Source: Catellatospora sp. IY07-71 (GTDB taxonomy: Bacteria; Actinomycetota; Actinomycetes; Mycobacteriales; Micromonosporaceae). Taken from it: a stretch of DNA of 64,000 bases. Position numbers and translations under genes: made by a program. Shown here piece by piece: positions 1 to 7,790 of the stretch. A model generated the notes under the pieces. It was not told the origin of the DNA. It was given only the letters and a program-made list of their open reading frames with translations, and did no database searches. Within the stretch, counting starts at the first letter, position 1. Every line of letters starts with the position of its first letter. The stretch covers positions 4,497,501 through 4,561,500 of the forward strand of contig NZ_AP023360.1 in NCBI RefSeq assembly GCF_018326265.1. Reading direction: 5' to 3'.

Positions 1-1
1 C

Positions 2-466
2 AGCGACCAGCCCGCCGACGTGGCCGCGACCGACGTCGCCGCGCTGGCCCGGCAGGTCTGCCGCAGCCGCGGCCTGCCCGCCGAGCTGGTCGTCGTCGCG
101 CCGGACGCCGGCTCGGCGTGGCAGGTGGACCGGCGCCGCATCGAGCAGGTGCTGGCCAATCTCGTCGACAACGCGCAGGCGCACGGCGGCGGGGCGGTCG
201 CCGTACGGGTCGGGCGGGACCGGGACGGGCACGTGCTGGAGGTAGACGACGAGGGCCCCGGCGTCGGCCCGGCCGACCGCGACGCGATCTTCGACCGGTT
301 CGTGCGCGGCCGCTCGGCCGGGGCGCGTGGCAACACCGAGGGCACCGGCCTCGGCCTGGCGCTGGTCGCCCAGCACGTGGCGGCGCACGGCGGCACGGTA
401 CGGGCGCTGGACCGGCCCGGCGGCGGGGCGCGGTTCCGGGTCGTACTGCCGCTGGAGGACGCATGA
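2..466 (+). CDS. Sensor histidine kinase, C-terminal part (5' end outside window)
   Basis: Only the ATP-binding half is present; the frame is open to the left edge. Visible HATPase_c motifs are the N box (LANLVDNAQAH, about residues 52-62 of the fragment), the G1 box DEGPGVG and the G2 box GTGLGLALV. The protein would autophosphorylate a histidine (in the missing part) and pass the phosphate to a response regulator, which is probably encoded upstream. Its stop overlaps the start of the following lipoprotein gene (ATGA), so the two are translationally coupled. Product is secure; the signal sensed is unknown. Confidence 0.9.
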   Translation, partial: SDQPADVAATDVAALARQVCRSRGLPAELVVVAPDAGSAWQVDRRRIEQVLANLVDNAQAHGGGAVAVRVGRDRDGHVLEVDDEGPGVGPADRDAIFDRFVRGRSAGARGNTEGTGLGLALVAQHVAAHGGTVRALDRPGGGARFRVVLPLEDA

Positions 467-1029
467 TCCGCACCGTCGCCGCCCTGGCCGTGGGCGGCCT
501 GCTGCTGGCGGGCCTGTCCGCGTGCGGGGTGCCCACCGAGGACAGCGCCCGGGTCATGGAGCAGACCGCCCCGGCCGCCCGGCGCAGCCCGGCCCCGGCC
601 GTGACCGCGACCGGCACCGTCGTCGAGCGCCTGTTCCTGGTCCACGACGGCCTGCTGGTGGCGGTCGAGCGCAAGGTGCCGACCCGGCCGGACGCGCAGC
701 AGCTCGTCGCCGACCTCATCGCCGGCCCCACCCCCGCCGAGCAGGACGCCGGGATCATCAGCGCGCTGCAGGGGGTCACCGCGATCAGCTCGGCCACCGA
801 CGCGGGCGGCTCGGCGACCGTGGAGCTGTCCACCGCGCTGGAGGGCACCGGCCGCGCGGACGACGTGCTGCCGTTCGCGCAGCTCGTGTGCACCCTGTCC
901 AGCCGCCAGGAGATCAGCCGGGTGGTGTTCACCCGGCAGGGCGCGCGCATCGGCGTGCCGCGCGAGGACGGCTCGCTCACCGAGGAGCCGCTGACCTGCG
1001 ACGACTACGCGGGCCTGGTCCGGCGCTGA
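463..1029 (+). CDS. GerMN-domain lipoprotein
   Basis: 188-residue protein with a lipoprotein signal peptide: a hydrophobic stretch ending in the lipobox LSAC (Cys about residue 20). The rest (VERLFLVHDGLLVAVERKV, then a segment with LIAGPTPAEQDAGIISAL) resembles the GerMN/sporulation-associated domain found in actinobacterial lipoproteins such as LpqB. It starts on ATG inside the stop of the histidine kinase gene, the usual kinase-lipoprotein arrangement, so it may modulate the sensor at the membrane. Domain assignment is from motif feel, not a search. Confidence 0.75.
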   Translation: MIRTVAALAVGGLLLAGLSACGVPTEDSARVMEQTAPAARRSPAPAVTATGTVVERLFLVHDGLLVAVERKVPTRPDAQQLVADLIAGPTPAEQDAGIISALQGVTAISSATDAGGSATVELSTALEGTGRADDVLPFAQLVCTLSSRQEISRVVFTRQGARIGVPREDGSLTEEPLTCDDYAGLVRR

Positions 1030-1198
1030 GCCGGGTCACGGCTCGATGAGACCGGCCCGGATGGCGCAGCGGGTCGGTTCGAGGCGGTCCCGCACGGCCT
1101 TTCGCATGCGTCCGCGCCGCCCCGAGACGGCAGTCCAACGGGTGCGTTAACCTCACCCGCCGCCTGGAGCGTTCAGGAGGTGGGAGGTTCACACACAC

Positions 1199-1720
1199 AT
1201 GCAACGACTCTGGGAACCGGCGCCGCCGGAGGGCTTCGCCCAGTTCGTCGCCGCGCGCTCGGATGCGCTGCTGCGGTCGGCCTGGCTGCTCACCGGCGAC
1301 GCCGGGCGGGCCGAGGACCTGCTGCAGACGGTCCTGACGGACCTGTGGCGGCGCTGGGCCTCGATCACCGACGGCGGGCAGCCGGAGGCGTACGCGCGTA
1401 AGGCGCTGTTCACCACGTACGTGTCCTGGTGGCGGCGGCGCTGGCGGGCGGAGATCCCCAGCGATCCGCCGGAGCGGCCGTCGGGCGGGGACACGGCGGG
1501 GGAGTCCGCCGACCGGGACGCGGTGCGGCGTGCGCTGGCCCGGCTGAGCAGGCAGCAGCGGGCGGTGGTGGTGCTGCGCTACGTCGAGGACCTGTCGGTG
1601 CAGCGCACCGCCGAGGTGCTCGGCTGCTCCGAGAACACGGTCAAGGTGCAGTCGCTGCGGGCGCTGCGGTCCTTGCGTACCGATCCGAACCTCGAACTGT
1701 TCGCCGCAGGGAGGCCGTGA
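1199..1720 (+). CDS. SigE-family RNA polymerase sigma-70 factor
   Basis: 173 residues, the normal size of the actinobacterial SigE-family ECF group. Region 2 lies in residues 10-50 (FAQFVAARSDALLRSAWLLT ... EDLLQTVLTDLWRRW). Region 4 lies near the C-terminus (LSRQQRAVVVLRYVEDLS, then a helix-turn-helix with GCSENTVKVQSLRALRSLR). ATG at 1199 is preceded by AGGAGG. The next gene starts 2 bp after the stop, so it is an operon with a membrane protein that probably controls or responds to this factor. Target promoters are not predictable here. Confidence 0.92.
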   Translation: MQRLWEPAPPEGFAQFVAARSDALLRSAWLLTGDAGRAEDLLQTVLTDLWRRWASITDGGQPEAYARKALFTTYVSWWRRRWRAEIPSDPPERPSGGDTAGESADRDAVRRALARLSRQQRAVVVLRYVEDLSVQRTAEVLGCSENTVKVQSLRALRSLRTDPNLELFAAGRP

Positions 1721-1721
1721 C

Positions 1722-2804
1722 ATGACATCCGAGGACGAGGACATCAAGCAGCTGCTGACCGGGGCCGTGCCCCCACTGGCCGCGCCCGAGGACCGGGTCG
1801 GCGCGGTGGCCCGGCGGGTCGGCCGCCAGCGGCGGCGCCTGCTCGCGGGCAGCACGTTCGCCGTGGTGCTGGCCGTGGGGCTGGGCTTCGGCGGGATACG
1901 GGCGCTCGGCGGGGGCACGACGACTGTGCCCGCGCTGGGAGCCTCCGTCGATCCGAGCCGCTGGGTCTCCTGCGAGAAGACGGCACCGGAGCAGGGTCTG
2001 CTGCGCTACCACCTGACGGCCGATGAGGCCGCGGAGCTGCCGCGCCTCGACGACGGCTTCGTCCCCGTCGCGGTCGTTCTCTGCGGGCAGGAGCAGCAGC
2101 GGCGGCCCGACGGCGGCGAGGACATGATGGGCGTCGAGCGGCGCGGCGAGGACGTGGCCGCCATCGTGGCCGCACTTCGCCTGCCGGATGAGCCCGCGGC
2201 GACGGAAGGCCCCTGCTTCGCGATGATCTCGGGTGCTCCGTGGCTGGCGGTCATCGACGCGGACGGGCGGTGGACCCGGCCGGGCATCCCTCTCGGGCGG
2301 TGCCGCGCGTCGCGGCAGGAGTTCACCCAGGCGCTGCGGGCACTGCAGACGACCACGGTGGCGACGTGGAGTATCAGGGAGGTCATCTCTGCCGAAGCCG
2401 CCGCGTCCGGGTGCAGCGAGAGCTATAAGGACGTGATCGCGATCCAAGACACGACCGAGTCGAGCCCGCGCTCGGGCACACCCAAGCCGTTTCCGTCCGG
2501 GCCGGTCCGGGTGTGTGTTTACGAGGTGGCGCAGGGCCGGGACGCCGTCGGTGAGTTCTCGCACGGGACGGTGCTGCCGGAGGACCGGCGGGGGGCGATC
2601 GAGCAGGCGCTGCTGGCGGCGGGGCCACCGAAGCCATGCAACGAGCACGCGAGCCGCTTCGCAGTGGTGCATTCTGTGAGCGGCTTCGACCCGCAGCACT
2701 ATGTGGAGCTCGGCGGCTGCCACCGGATCATGTCGACCGGCACCGGCGGTACTGTGTTCGCCCAGGGCGAGGCCGCGCTCGCTGAGTTGCTCGACAAGCC
2801 CTGA
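1722..2804 (+). CDS. Single-span membrane protein downstream of SigE-family factor
   Basis: 360 residues. A cytoplasmic N-terminus of about 40 residues with a basic cluster (RRVGRQRRR) is followed by one transmembrane helix (about 42-62) and a large extracellular domain with several cysteines (SCEK, LCGQ, PCFAM, CSESY, PCNEH, GGCHR). This topology behind a SigE-family sigma gene is common in actinomycetes and suggests an anti-sigma-like or co-regulated surface protein, but no zinc-binding anti-sigma motif (HxxxCxxC) is seen. Function is not assigned. Confidence 0.7.
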   Translation: MTSEDEDIKQLLTGAVPPLAAPEDRVGAVARRVGRQRRRLLAGSTFAVVLAVGLGFGGIRALGGGTTTVPALGASVDPSRWVSCEKTAPEQGLLRYHLTADEAAELPRLDDGFVPVAVVLCGQEQQRRPDGGEDMMGVERRGEDVAAIVAALRLPDEPAATEGPCFAMISGAPWLAVIDADGRWTRPGIPLGRCRASRQEFTQALRALQTTTVATWSIREVISAEAAASGCSESYKDVIAIQDTTESSPRSGTPKPFPSGPVRVCVYEVAQGRDAVGEFSHGTVLPEDRRGAIEQALLAAGPPKPCNEHASRFAVVHSVSGFDPQHYVELGGCHRIMSTGTGGTVFAQGEAALAELLDKP

Positions 2805-2819
2805 TTCACCGGGTTCCGA

Positions 2820-2852
2820 GCAGGGCGCCTTCAGCTGATGAAGGTGCCCTGC
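2820..2852. terminator. Bidirectional hairpin terminator
   Basis: A 14-bp stem with a single mismatch (GCAGGGCGCCTTCA / TGAAGGTGCCCTGC) and a 5-nt loop sits between two convergent genes, 16 bp after the stop at 2804 and 17 bp before the opposing stop at 2869. Its arm (GGGCRCCTTC) resembles the arms of the dispersed hairpins at 3746, 23983 and 40653. Confidence 0.8.
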
Positions 2853-2868
2853 CCGGCCGGGGCGCCGT

Positions 2869-3645
2869 TCAGCCGAGTGGCTCCGGGAACACCCAGGTGC
2901 CGAAGATCTCGCGGAGAACGAAGCCCAGCGCGGCGAGGGCGACCGACGCCGCGACGGCGATGAGAAGCCCCCTCAGGCCGCGGTGACGGCTGTCCACAGG
3001 AGGCTCGGACATCGGGACCGGCCGTGCCGACCATGGGCGTTCGACGGCCAGCCAGGCCAGCACACCCAAACCGAGGGGAACCCCCGTGGTGAGCCAGAAC
3101 CAGTACCACCGCGTGCCGAGGGCAGGCGCCGGCCCCCTGACGACGACGGCCAGGCAGATCAGGCCGATGAGCATCGGCAGGTAGCGGGAGGCCGGCCGTA
3201 TGTCGCCGTGCAGCGGCCGGGCGGTATCCAGCAGCGACGCCATCACCGCCGCGTGGATCGCCTCCGTCTGCGGGCGGGACGGCTCGGCACTGCCGCCGGC
3301 CAGGAGAAGTTCAGCCGGTGCGGCGTCGGCCACCGCGTAGTAGGTGCGCCCATCGTTCGTGCGCCAGGCGAACAGCGGGCCATTGTGGCCCCACGAGCGA
3401 AGTTCGGGCACCGTGCTCCACGAGGACAGGGTCGGCCGTTCCCACCTGTCGGCCCACTGGTAGACCGTCACCCGTCCAGCGGCGATGTCGGTGAGGGCTG
3501 CGTCGACCTCCGCCTGCCGCGGTGCCGACCACCACGCCGCCACCGCCCACAGGCACCATGCGCCGACCAGCGCGATACGCACCACCCGCCATGTTCCCCA
3601 GCCGCGCCACCTGTGGTGGCGGTGCTCACCCGTCGTCCCCGTCAT
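2869..3645 (-). CDS. Hypothetical multi-span membrane protein
   Basis: 258 residues from ATG at 3645. One N-terminal transmembrane helix (VVRIALVGAWCLWAVAAWW, residues about 19-38) is followed by an extracellular segment of about 110 residues (with WADRWERP, RTNDGRTYYAV), two hydrophobic helices (LPMLIGLICLAVVV; WFWLTTGVPLGLGVLAWL) and a C-terminal helix (GLLIAVAASVALAALGFVL). No catalytic motif is visible and I do not recognise the family. It was the gene immediately downstream of the lyase before the AICE inserted. Confidence 0.7.
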   Translation of the reverse strand: MTGTTGEHRHHRWRGWGTWRVVRIALVGAWCLWAVAAWWSAPRQAEVDAALTDIAAGRVTVYQWADRWERPTLSSWSTVPELRSWGHNGPLFAWRTNDGRTYYAVADAAPAELLLAGGSAEPSRPQTEAIHAAVMASLLDTARPLHGDIRPASRYLPMLIGLICLAVVVRGPAPALGTRWYWFWLTTGVPLGLGVLAWLAVERPWSARPVPMSEPPVDSRHRGLRGLLIAVAASVALAALGFVLREIFGTWVFPEPLG

Positions 3646-3745
3646 GCGCGGCATCCTCCCAGCGAATGCCGCCGACCGGAAGCGGCGACGGGTTCGTCCT
3701 GGGCGGCTTCGAACAGGAGAGCCCTGAGGCTGGGTGCTGGTTAAG

Positions 3746-3787
3746 AAGGGCACCTTCTTCTACGCATAGCGTTAAGAAGGTGCCCTT
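3746..3787. repeat. Dispersed 42-bp hairpin, copy A
   Basis: Perfect 14-bp arms AAGGGCACCTTCTT and its complement around a 14-nt loop. It lies 6 bp past the displaced stop codon of the lyase gene fragment, so it was probably the native terminator of that gene before the AICE inserted. Copy B at 40653-40694 is the exact reverse complement of this copy, loop included; copy C is at 23983-24024. Confidence 0.85.
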
Positions 3788-3792
3788 CCTTT

Positions 3793-3881
3793 CTAGCGGA
3801 GGTAGATGTTGGGGAGGGTGGGGGTGGTCATGCCGTCGCCGATGAAGAAGCTCGGGTGGGGCGGCTGGTTGTAGGCGGTGT
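3793..3881 (-). pseudogene. attL: stranded 3' end of the rhamnogalacturonan lyase gene
   Basis: Read on the minus strand this encodes the final residues of the PL11 lyase (AYNQPPHPSFFIGDGM, then TTPTLPNIYLR and a TAG stop at 3793-3795) with no gene body attached. It matches 20577-20665. Two blocks are identical, 3824-3852 (29 nt) and 3854-3881 (28 nt), separated by one mismatch. The 3' flank (3793-3823) differs at several positions, so it is the original chromosomal end, while the side right of the crossover belongs to the element. Confidence 0.9.
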
Positions 3882-3987
3882 CATATCGCCCGGTCAAAGT
3901 CGATGCCGGTCGGCACTAAGGAAACCGGCTTTGAGCTGGGAAATACCAGCATCGTTCGTCGTTGTTGGTCATCGCTGGTTGACGTCT

Positions 3988-4008
3988 GACGGCCTGGTGA
4001 CGGCCTGA
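3988..4008 (+). repeat. Candidate integrase arm site, left end
   Basis: Two GACGGCCTG units 11 bp apart. The same 21-bp arrangement, with one mismatch, occurs at 20531-20551 at the other end of the element, with a further inverted unit (CAGGCCGTC) at 20561-20569. Repeats flanking both attachment cores are what arm-type integrase or excisionase binding sites would look like; that role is inference. Confidence 0.5.
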
Positions 4009-4126
4009 CCGCCCGAGCACCCCATCGAACGTTGGCGGCAGCCCTCACCGGCTGTCGGCGGCCAGCCGAGTTTCCCCGAGTCCTTCAGGCCTGTTTTCCG
4101 CGAACCGCGCGAAGATCGCCACAGCA

Positions 4127-5230
4127 TCAGCTACCGGACGACGCGTCTGTGCCGCTTCCTGGTCTGTCGAGCGGTTGCCGCAACCAGGCCCCGATACGGT
4201 TCCAGAGACCAGCGTTTACCAGAAACGCCACCCCAAGGCCGGCGGCCGCCGCCGCGAGGCCGATGGCCGCCACCCCGGCCAGAACTTCACCGTCTATCAG
4301 AAGCACCACTCCGACGCCGACGAGCTCCACCCCGCCGCCGATGGCTGCCACCCCGCCCAGAAGCTCGGCGTCTATCAGAAACGCTACCCCGCCTGCGATG
4401 AGCGCCACTCCGGCGCCTATGGCTACCACCCCGGCTACCACCCCACCGTCTATCAGAAGCCCCACGCCGCCTGTGACAGCGGCCACGCCGCCCACGATGG
4501 CAGCTACCCCGGCTAGCACGTCATCCACATCATCGTGCACCCGCCGCAATGCCGCCCCTAAACAGACGGCCGCTACCCCGAAGCCGATGACCGCTACCCC
4601 GGTCAGCACCCCACCGCGCACCAGCAATGCCGCCCCTAAACAGACGGCCGCTACCCCGAGGCCGATGACCGCTACCCCGGTCAGCACCCCACCGCGCACC
4701 AGCAATGCCACCCCGAAGCCGACGATTGCCACCCCGAGGCCGATGACCGCTACCCCGGTCAGCGCCCCACCGCGCACCAGCGATGCCACCCCGGAGCCGA
4801 CGATTGCCACCCCGAAGCCGATGGCCGATGCGGCTGTGAAGACGTTCAGCGCGGTGGTGGGGCTGGTTGGTATCAGGGCTGCGGCGATCGTCGTAGCGGC
4901 GAACAATAGCGTCGCGTACAGTGCGACGGTGCGCGTGTCGGCTGTGGCGGCAATAATCGTGGCGGCCAGCGCGACTGCGGCCAGAGTGCGCGTGGCGTAT
5001 ACCACCCGGCGTTGCCTCGGCTCGTCGGCGGCCTGGTCCCGTAGCCACAAGGCAGTGAAAACCAGCGCTGTAACTGCGGCGGCGACAGCGAGGATCCGAA
5101 TGCCGCCTACGTCGCTGGAGATGTTGACCGTCAAACCTGCGGTAAAGGCGCTGAGTCCAGCTGCGATCCGGGCGTGCCACTCAGTGCGCGGTCGGGCTTG
5201 TGCCGTCGCGGGAGATTCAGATTGCCCCAT
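4127..5230 (-). CDS. Membrane protein of tandem 26-residue hydrophobic repeats
   Basis: 367 residues from ATG at 5230 (encoding MGQSESPATAQ). The first 130 residues hold about four transmembrane segments (HARIAAGLSAFTAGL, LAVAAAVTALVFTALWL, TLAAVALAATIIAATA, ALYATLLFAATTIAAALI). About eight repeats of about 26 residues follow, of the type AVIGLGVAIVGFGVALLVR plus GGVLTG; one carries a short charged insertion (RRVHDDVDD). At the DNA level the repeats are 78 bp and several are nearly identical around 4560-4800. The opposite strand is also open but gives a Pro/Thr-rich translation with no gene-like features. Family not recognised; it is cargo next to attL. A stem-loop upstream separates it from the structured region. 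Confidence 0.7.
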   Translation of the reverse strand: MGQSESPATAQARPRTEWHARIAAGLSAFTAGLTVNISSDVGGIRILAVAAAVTALVFTALWLRDQAADEPRQRRVVYATRTLAAVALAATIIAATADTRTVALYATLLFAATTIAAALIPTSPTTALNVFTAASAIGFGVAIVGSGVASLVRGGALTGVAVIGLGVAIVGFGVALLVRGGVLTGVAVIGLGVAAVCLGAALLVRGGVLTGVAVIGFGVAAVCLGAALRRVHDDVDDVLAGVAAIVGGVAAVTGGVGLLIDGGVVAGVVAIGAGVALIAGGVAFLIDAELLGGVAAIGGGVELVGVGVVLLIDGEVLAGVAAIGLAAAAAGLGVAFLVNAGLWNRIGAWLRQPLDRPGSGTDASSGS

Positions 5231-5341
5231 CCGCACATGATGTCGACCGACAGCAACCGCTACAACTCCCCGGTAACTGGAAACACCGCCGGAACCCGTC
5301 GTCGCCGCCGACCAAACTGCACCGACGCTGCATGATGCGAG

Positions 5342-5378
5342 AAGAAGCGCCGTCAAGCTAGCCTTGACGGCGCTTCTT
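5342..5378. terminator. Perfect 16-bp hairpin
   Basis: Arms AAGAAGCGCCGTCAAG (5342-5357) and its exact complement (5363-5378) with a 5-nt loop; the loop region is part of a GCTAGC palindrome. It lies 112 bp upstream of the repeat-protein start and next to a long structured non-coding stretch, and could insulate the two transcription units. Confidence 0.7.
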
Positions 5379-5457
5379 GCATTGCAGAGGAATCTCATCA
5401 ACGGGTCGGGGTGAGCTGCTCTCCTCGGCAGGGCAGGCTCTGGCCCGTCCCGGGGTT

Positions 5458-5522
5458 CCTGGCGGGGGCAAGGCTCGCCGAAGGCGACCGCGCTTGCGCG
5501 GCTTGGCCTTGCCCCCGCCAGG
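5458..5522. repeat. Inverted repeat, 17-bp perfect arms
   Basis: CCTGGCGGGGGCAAGGC at 5458-5474 pairs exactly with 5506-5522 across a 31-nt spacer that itself contains small dyads (CGCCGAAGGCG; CCGCGCTTGCGCGG). It is not next to a gene end, so it is more likely a structured RNA or DNA site than a terminator. Confidence 0.75.
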
Positions 5523-5755
5523 GTTCTCGGGTGCCCTTGTGGTGACCTGGTGAGGAGAGCGCCACTGCACTCTGAGGCGGGCCGGGGTGGCGGGGCAGCG
5601 CCCCGCGGTTTTCTCCACCCGGGGTCAGTCACTCTCCGCGCTGGCCGGCCACGACGGAGCGTAGTCCCCGGAGGGTGCGCCGGGCGGAGGCTCACGTTGC
5701 CCCCTGGTGTCGCCGACATGGCGGCCCGCTATTGGCCGCTCCCCGTTGCGCCAGT

Positions 5756-5821
5756 CCGGTCGGGCGGTTGCGTGGTCGGGCCGCTGAGCCTGCGGCGCGG
5801 CCCGACCACGCGCCCGACCGG
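5756..5821. repeat. Inverted repeat with about 25-bp stem
   Basis: The inner arms GCGTGGTCGGGCCGC (5770-5784) and 5797-5811 are perfect complements. The outer arms CCGGTCGGGCG (5756-5766) and 5811-5821 extend the stem past a 3-nt bulge. Loop is 12 nt. It is one of the strongest secondary structures in the window and has no adjacent gene. Confidence 0.8.
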
Positions 5822-6098
5822 CGGCGCAAGCGGCCCGTCAGGGCCGCCTTGAAGACGTACAGAAATTCATCACAGCATCGCTGCCGACGCCCGGTGTGCT
5901 GTCCCGGTAGATGCTTGACATCGGCGTCCCAGTACCTGCTTGACCAGTCGGCTGCTGTGCAACCACGCGAGTCACGGACGGCGCGAAAACCCTGCGGCCA
6001 CGTAGCAGTTACCCGAACAGCTGCACGCCCGGGTCTGCTGCACCGATAGGTGACATCAGAGATGGCTTGCCCTGTGGGCGGGCTGGAAGGATGTCGCT

Positions 6099-6407
6099 GT
6101 GCCAAAGCCCTACCCCCGAGAGTTCCGTGACGACGTCGTGCGGGTCGCGCAGACCCGCGATGCCGGCGTGACGGTCGAGCAGATCGCCAACGACTTCGGC
6201 GTGCACCCGATGACGTTGTTCAAGTGGATGCGCGCCGCCGACGTCGACGCCGGCACCAGACCCGGTGTGAGCAGCACCGAGTCCGCAGAGCTCCGGGAGG
6301 CGCGCAAGCGGATCAAGCTGCTGGAGCAGGAGAACGAGGTCCTGCGCCGGGCCGCGGCCTACCTGTCCCAGGCGCACCTGCCGGGAAAAGGATCTACCCG
6401 CTCGTGA
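6099..6407 (+). CDS. IS3-family transposase OrfA
   Basis: 102 residues, GTG start. An N-terminal helix-turn-helix (PREFRDDVVRVAQTRDAGVT, then VEQIANDFGVHPMTLFKWM) binds the IS ends, and a C-terminal leucine-zipper-like coil (ELREARKRIKLLEQENEVLR) allows multimerisation. An A-AAA-G slippery sequence at 6386-6390 lies near the end, where a -1 frameshift would fuse it to OrfB. Its TGA overlaps the GTG of OrfB. Confidence 0.9.
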   Translation: MPKPYPREFRDDVVRVAQTRDAGVTVEQIANDFGVHPMTLFKWMRAADVDAGTRPGVSSTESAELREARKRIKLLEQENEVLRRAAAYLSQAHLPGKGSTRS

Positions 6408-7264
6408 CAGATCTGGCCGCCGACAGCATCCCCGTCGCGGTGACGTGCCGGGTACTGAAGATCACCCGCCAGCACTACTACCGCTGGCTCGCCCGACCAG
6501 TCACCGACGCCGAGTACACCCAGGCGTGGCGAGCCAACGCCCTGCACGACGCCCACCGCGACGACCCCGAGTTCGGCTACCGGTTCCTGGCCGACGAAGC
6601 CGCCGCGGCCGGGCAGCCGATGGCCGACCGGACCGCATGGAAGATCTGCTCCGGCCACGGCTGGTTCAGCGCCTTCGCCCGCAAACGGCGCGGCAAGGGA
6701 CGCAAGGTCGGCCCACCGGTCCACGACGACCTCGTCCGGCGCGACTTCACCGCGCCCGGCCCGAACCGGCTGTGGCTTGCCGACATAACCGAACACCGCA
6801 CCGGCGAGGGCAAGCTCTACCTGTGCGCGATCAAGGACGCCTGGTCCAACCGGATCGTCGGCTACTCCATCGACTCGCGCATGAAGTCCCGCCTGGCCGT
6901 GACCGCGCTGCACAACGCCACCGCCCGCCGCGACGGCGTGGCCGGGTGCGTCGTGCACACCGACCGCGGGTCGCAATTTCGATCACGGAAGTTCGTCGCC
7001 GCACTGCACCGGCACCGCATGCGCGGCTCGATGGGGCGAGTCGGGGCGGCCGGGGACAACGCGGCCATGGAGTCGTTCTTCGGCCTGCTGCAGAACAACG
7101 TCCTGGACCGCCGCACCTGGGCCACCCGCGACCAACTCCGCACCGCGATCGTCACCTGGATCGAACGCACCTACCACCGACGCCGGAGGCAGCGCCCACT
7201 CGGCAAGTTGACCCCGATCGAGTTCGAGACAATCATGACCCCGTCGGCCAGTCAGGCCGCGTGA
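6404..7264 (+). CDS. IS3-family transposase OrfB (DDE integrase domain)
   Basis: 286 residues if started at GTG 6404; it can also be made as an OrfAB fusion through the slippery site at 6386-6390. It contains the HTH_21-like region (RVLKITRQHYYRWLARPV) and the rve catalytic core with acidic residues in LWLADIT, HTDRGSQ and AMESFFG, ending with the typical TYHRRRRQRPLG segment. All three catalytic acids are present and the frame is intact, so the element should be active. Confidence 0.92.
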   Translation: MTDLAADSIPVAVTCRVLKITRQHYYRWLARPVTDAEYTQAWRANALHDAHRDDPEFGYRFLADEAAAAGQPMADRTAWKICSGHGWFSAFARKRRGKGRKVGPPVHDDLVRRDFTAPGPNRLWLADITEHRTGEGKLYLCAIKDAWSNRIVGYSIDSRMKSRLAVTALHNATARRDGVAGCVVHTDRGSQFRSRKFVAALHRHRMRGSMGRVGAAGDNAAMESFFGLLQNNVLDRRTWATRDQLRTAIVTWIERTYHRRRRQRPLGKLTPIEFETIMTPSASQAA

Positions 7265-7273
7265 CTACACCTG

Positions 7274-7687
7274 TCACCTATCGGTGCAGCAGACCCACCC
7301 TGCGGCGAGCAGGTGCGTACGTAGCTCGGGATCGGCGTTGGGATGACGAGCGATTATGTGCAGGGAAGTTGACCACTTGACGCCATGCTTCTGCTCTTCA
7401 TCGGCGGCCAGTTCGGCCAGGGCGTGCGCCGGAGTGTTCGGATTGAGCAGCGCGTTCCACCGCACGAGTTCATCCTCGTCGGCCATAAGCCGTGCCAACG
7501 TAGCGCCCTCGGTTCGCGGATGTCTCGCGACATAGATCCGTACCGGGCGAACGTCGTCGACTGCGAGTTCTGCGAGTCGATCCGCAGGCACGGTGGGGTC
7601 TCTCGCTTCGAGCACGCGCCGGTAGCCGGCCATCCGCTCGTCTCGTGTTCGCGAGATGCGCCTGAGCCACGCAGCTGACCCTCTCAT
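7274..7687 (-). pseudogene. LRV/HEAT-like repeat protein, 3' end cut off by the IS3 element
   Basis: 137 residues from ATG at 7687. Leucine-rich-repeat-variant style units are clear: PADRLAELAVDDVRPVRIYV, then ATLARLMADEDELVRWNALL, then AHALAELAADEEQKHG and SLHIIARHPNADPELRTHL. The final residues (VCCTDR and stop) are encoded inside the terminal repeat of the IS3 element, so the natural C-terminus is gone. No matching remainder was recognised left of the IS at 5879-6030. How many residues are lost is unknown; such proteins are found in many actinomycetes without assigned function. Confidence 0.75.
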
Positions 7688-7790
7688 GGCGCGAGCGTAG
7701 ATCAAATGTCGAAGCAGCCGGTGGAACGGATCGGTCAAGCAGGAACTGGGACTAGACACGAACGCCGCCGCTTTGTGCTCCGGTAGATGC

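Larger units (their letters stand above)
5379..6030. other. Non-coding, highly structured GC-rich stretch of the AICE
   Basis: No convincing gene on either strand over about 650 bp up to the IS3 end. It contains two long hairpins (annotated separately at 5458-5522 and 5756-5821) and many shorter dyads. Codon-position bias typical of real genes here is absent. Candidate roles are an origin of replication or transfer (clt-like) region or a structured RNA; none can be decided from the sequence. Confidence 0.5.
6031..7296 (+). mobile_element. IS3-family insertion sequence (1266 bp)
   Basis: Perfect 25-bp terminal inverted repeats: GGGTCTGCTGCACCGATAGG plus TGACA at 6031-6055, and the complement at 7272-7296. 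The interior holds two overlapping frames, OrfA and OrfB, with the DDE triad. Length is normal for the family. A clean 3-bp target duplication is not visible at the borders, which suggests a rearrangement or deletion on one side after insertion. The right end supplies the last codons of the truncated LRV gene. Confidence 0.93.

Noticed and set aside
3740-4010. tRNA gene at the left AICE border
   Set aside because: AICEs usually use tRNA ends, so one was looked for at both borders. No cloverleaf or T-loop sequence was found; the repeat is lyase coding sequence.
4200-4810. CRISPR array suggested by regularly spaced repeats
   Set aside because: The 78-bp units are contiguous coding repeats without unique spacers, and no cas genes are present.
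4032-5240. Plus-strand Pro/Thr-rich frame opposite the repeat membrane protein
   Set aside because: It mirrors the 78-bp repeats. The minus-strand product has coherent transmembrane segments and a sensible start; the plus-strand product has none.
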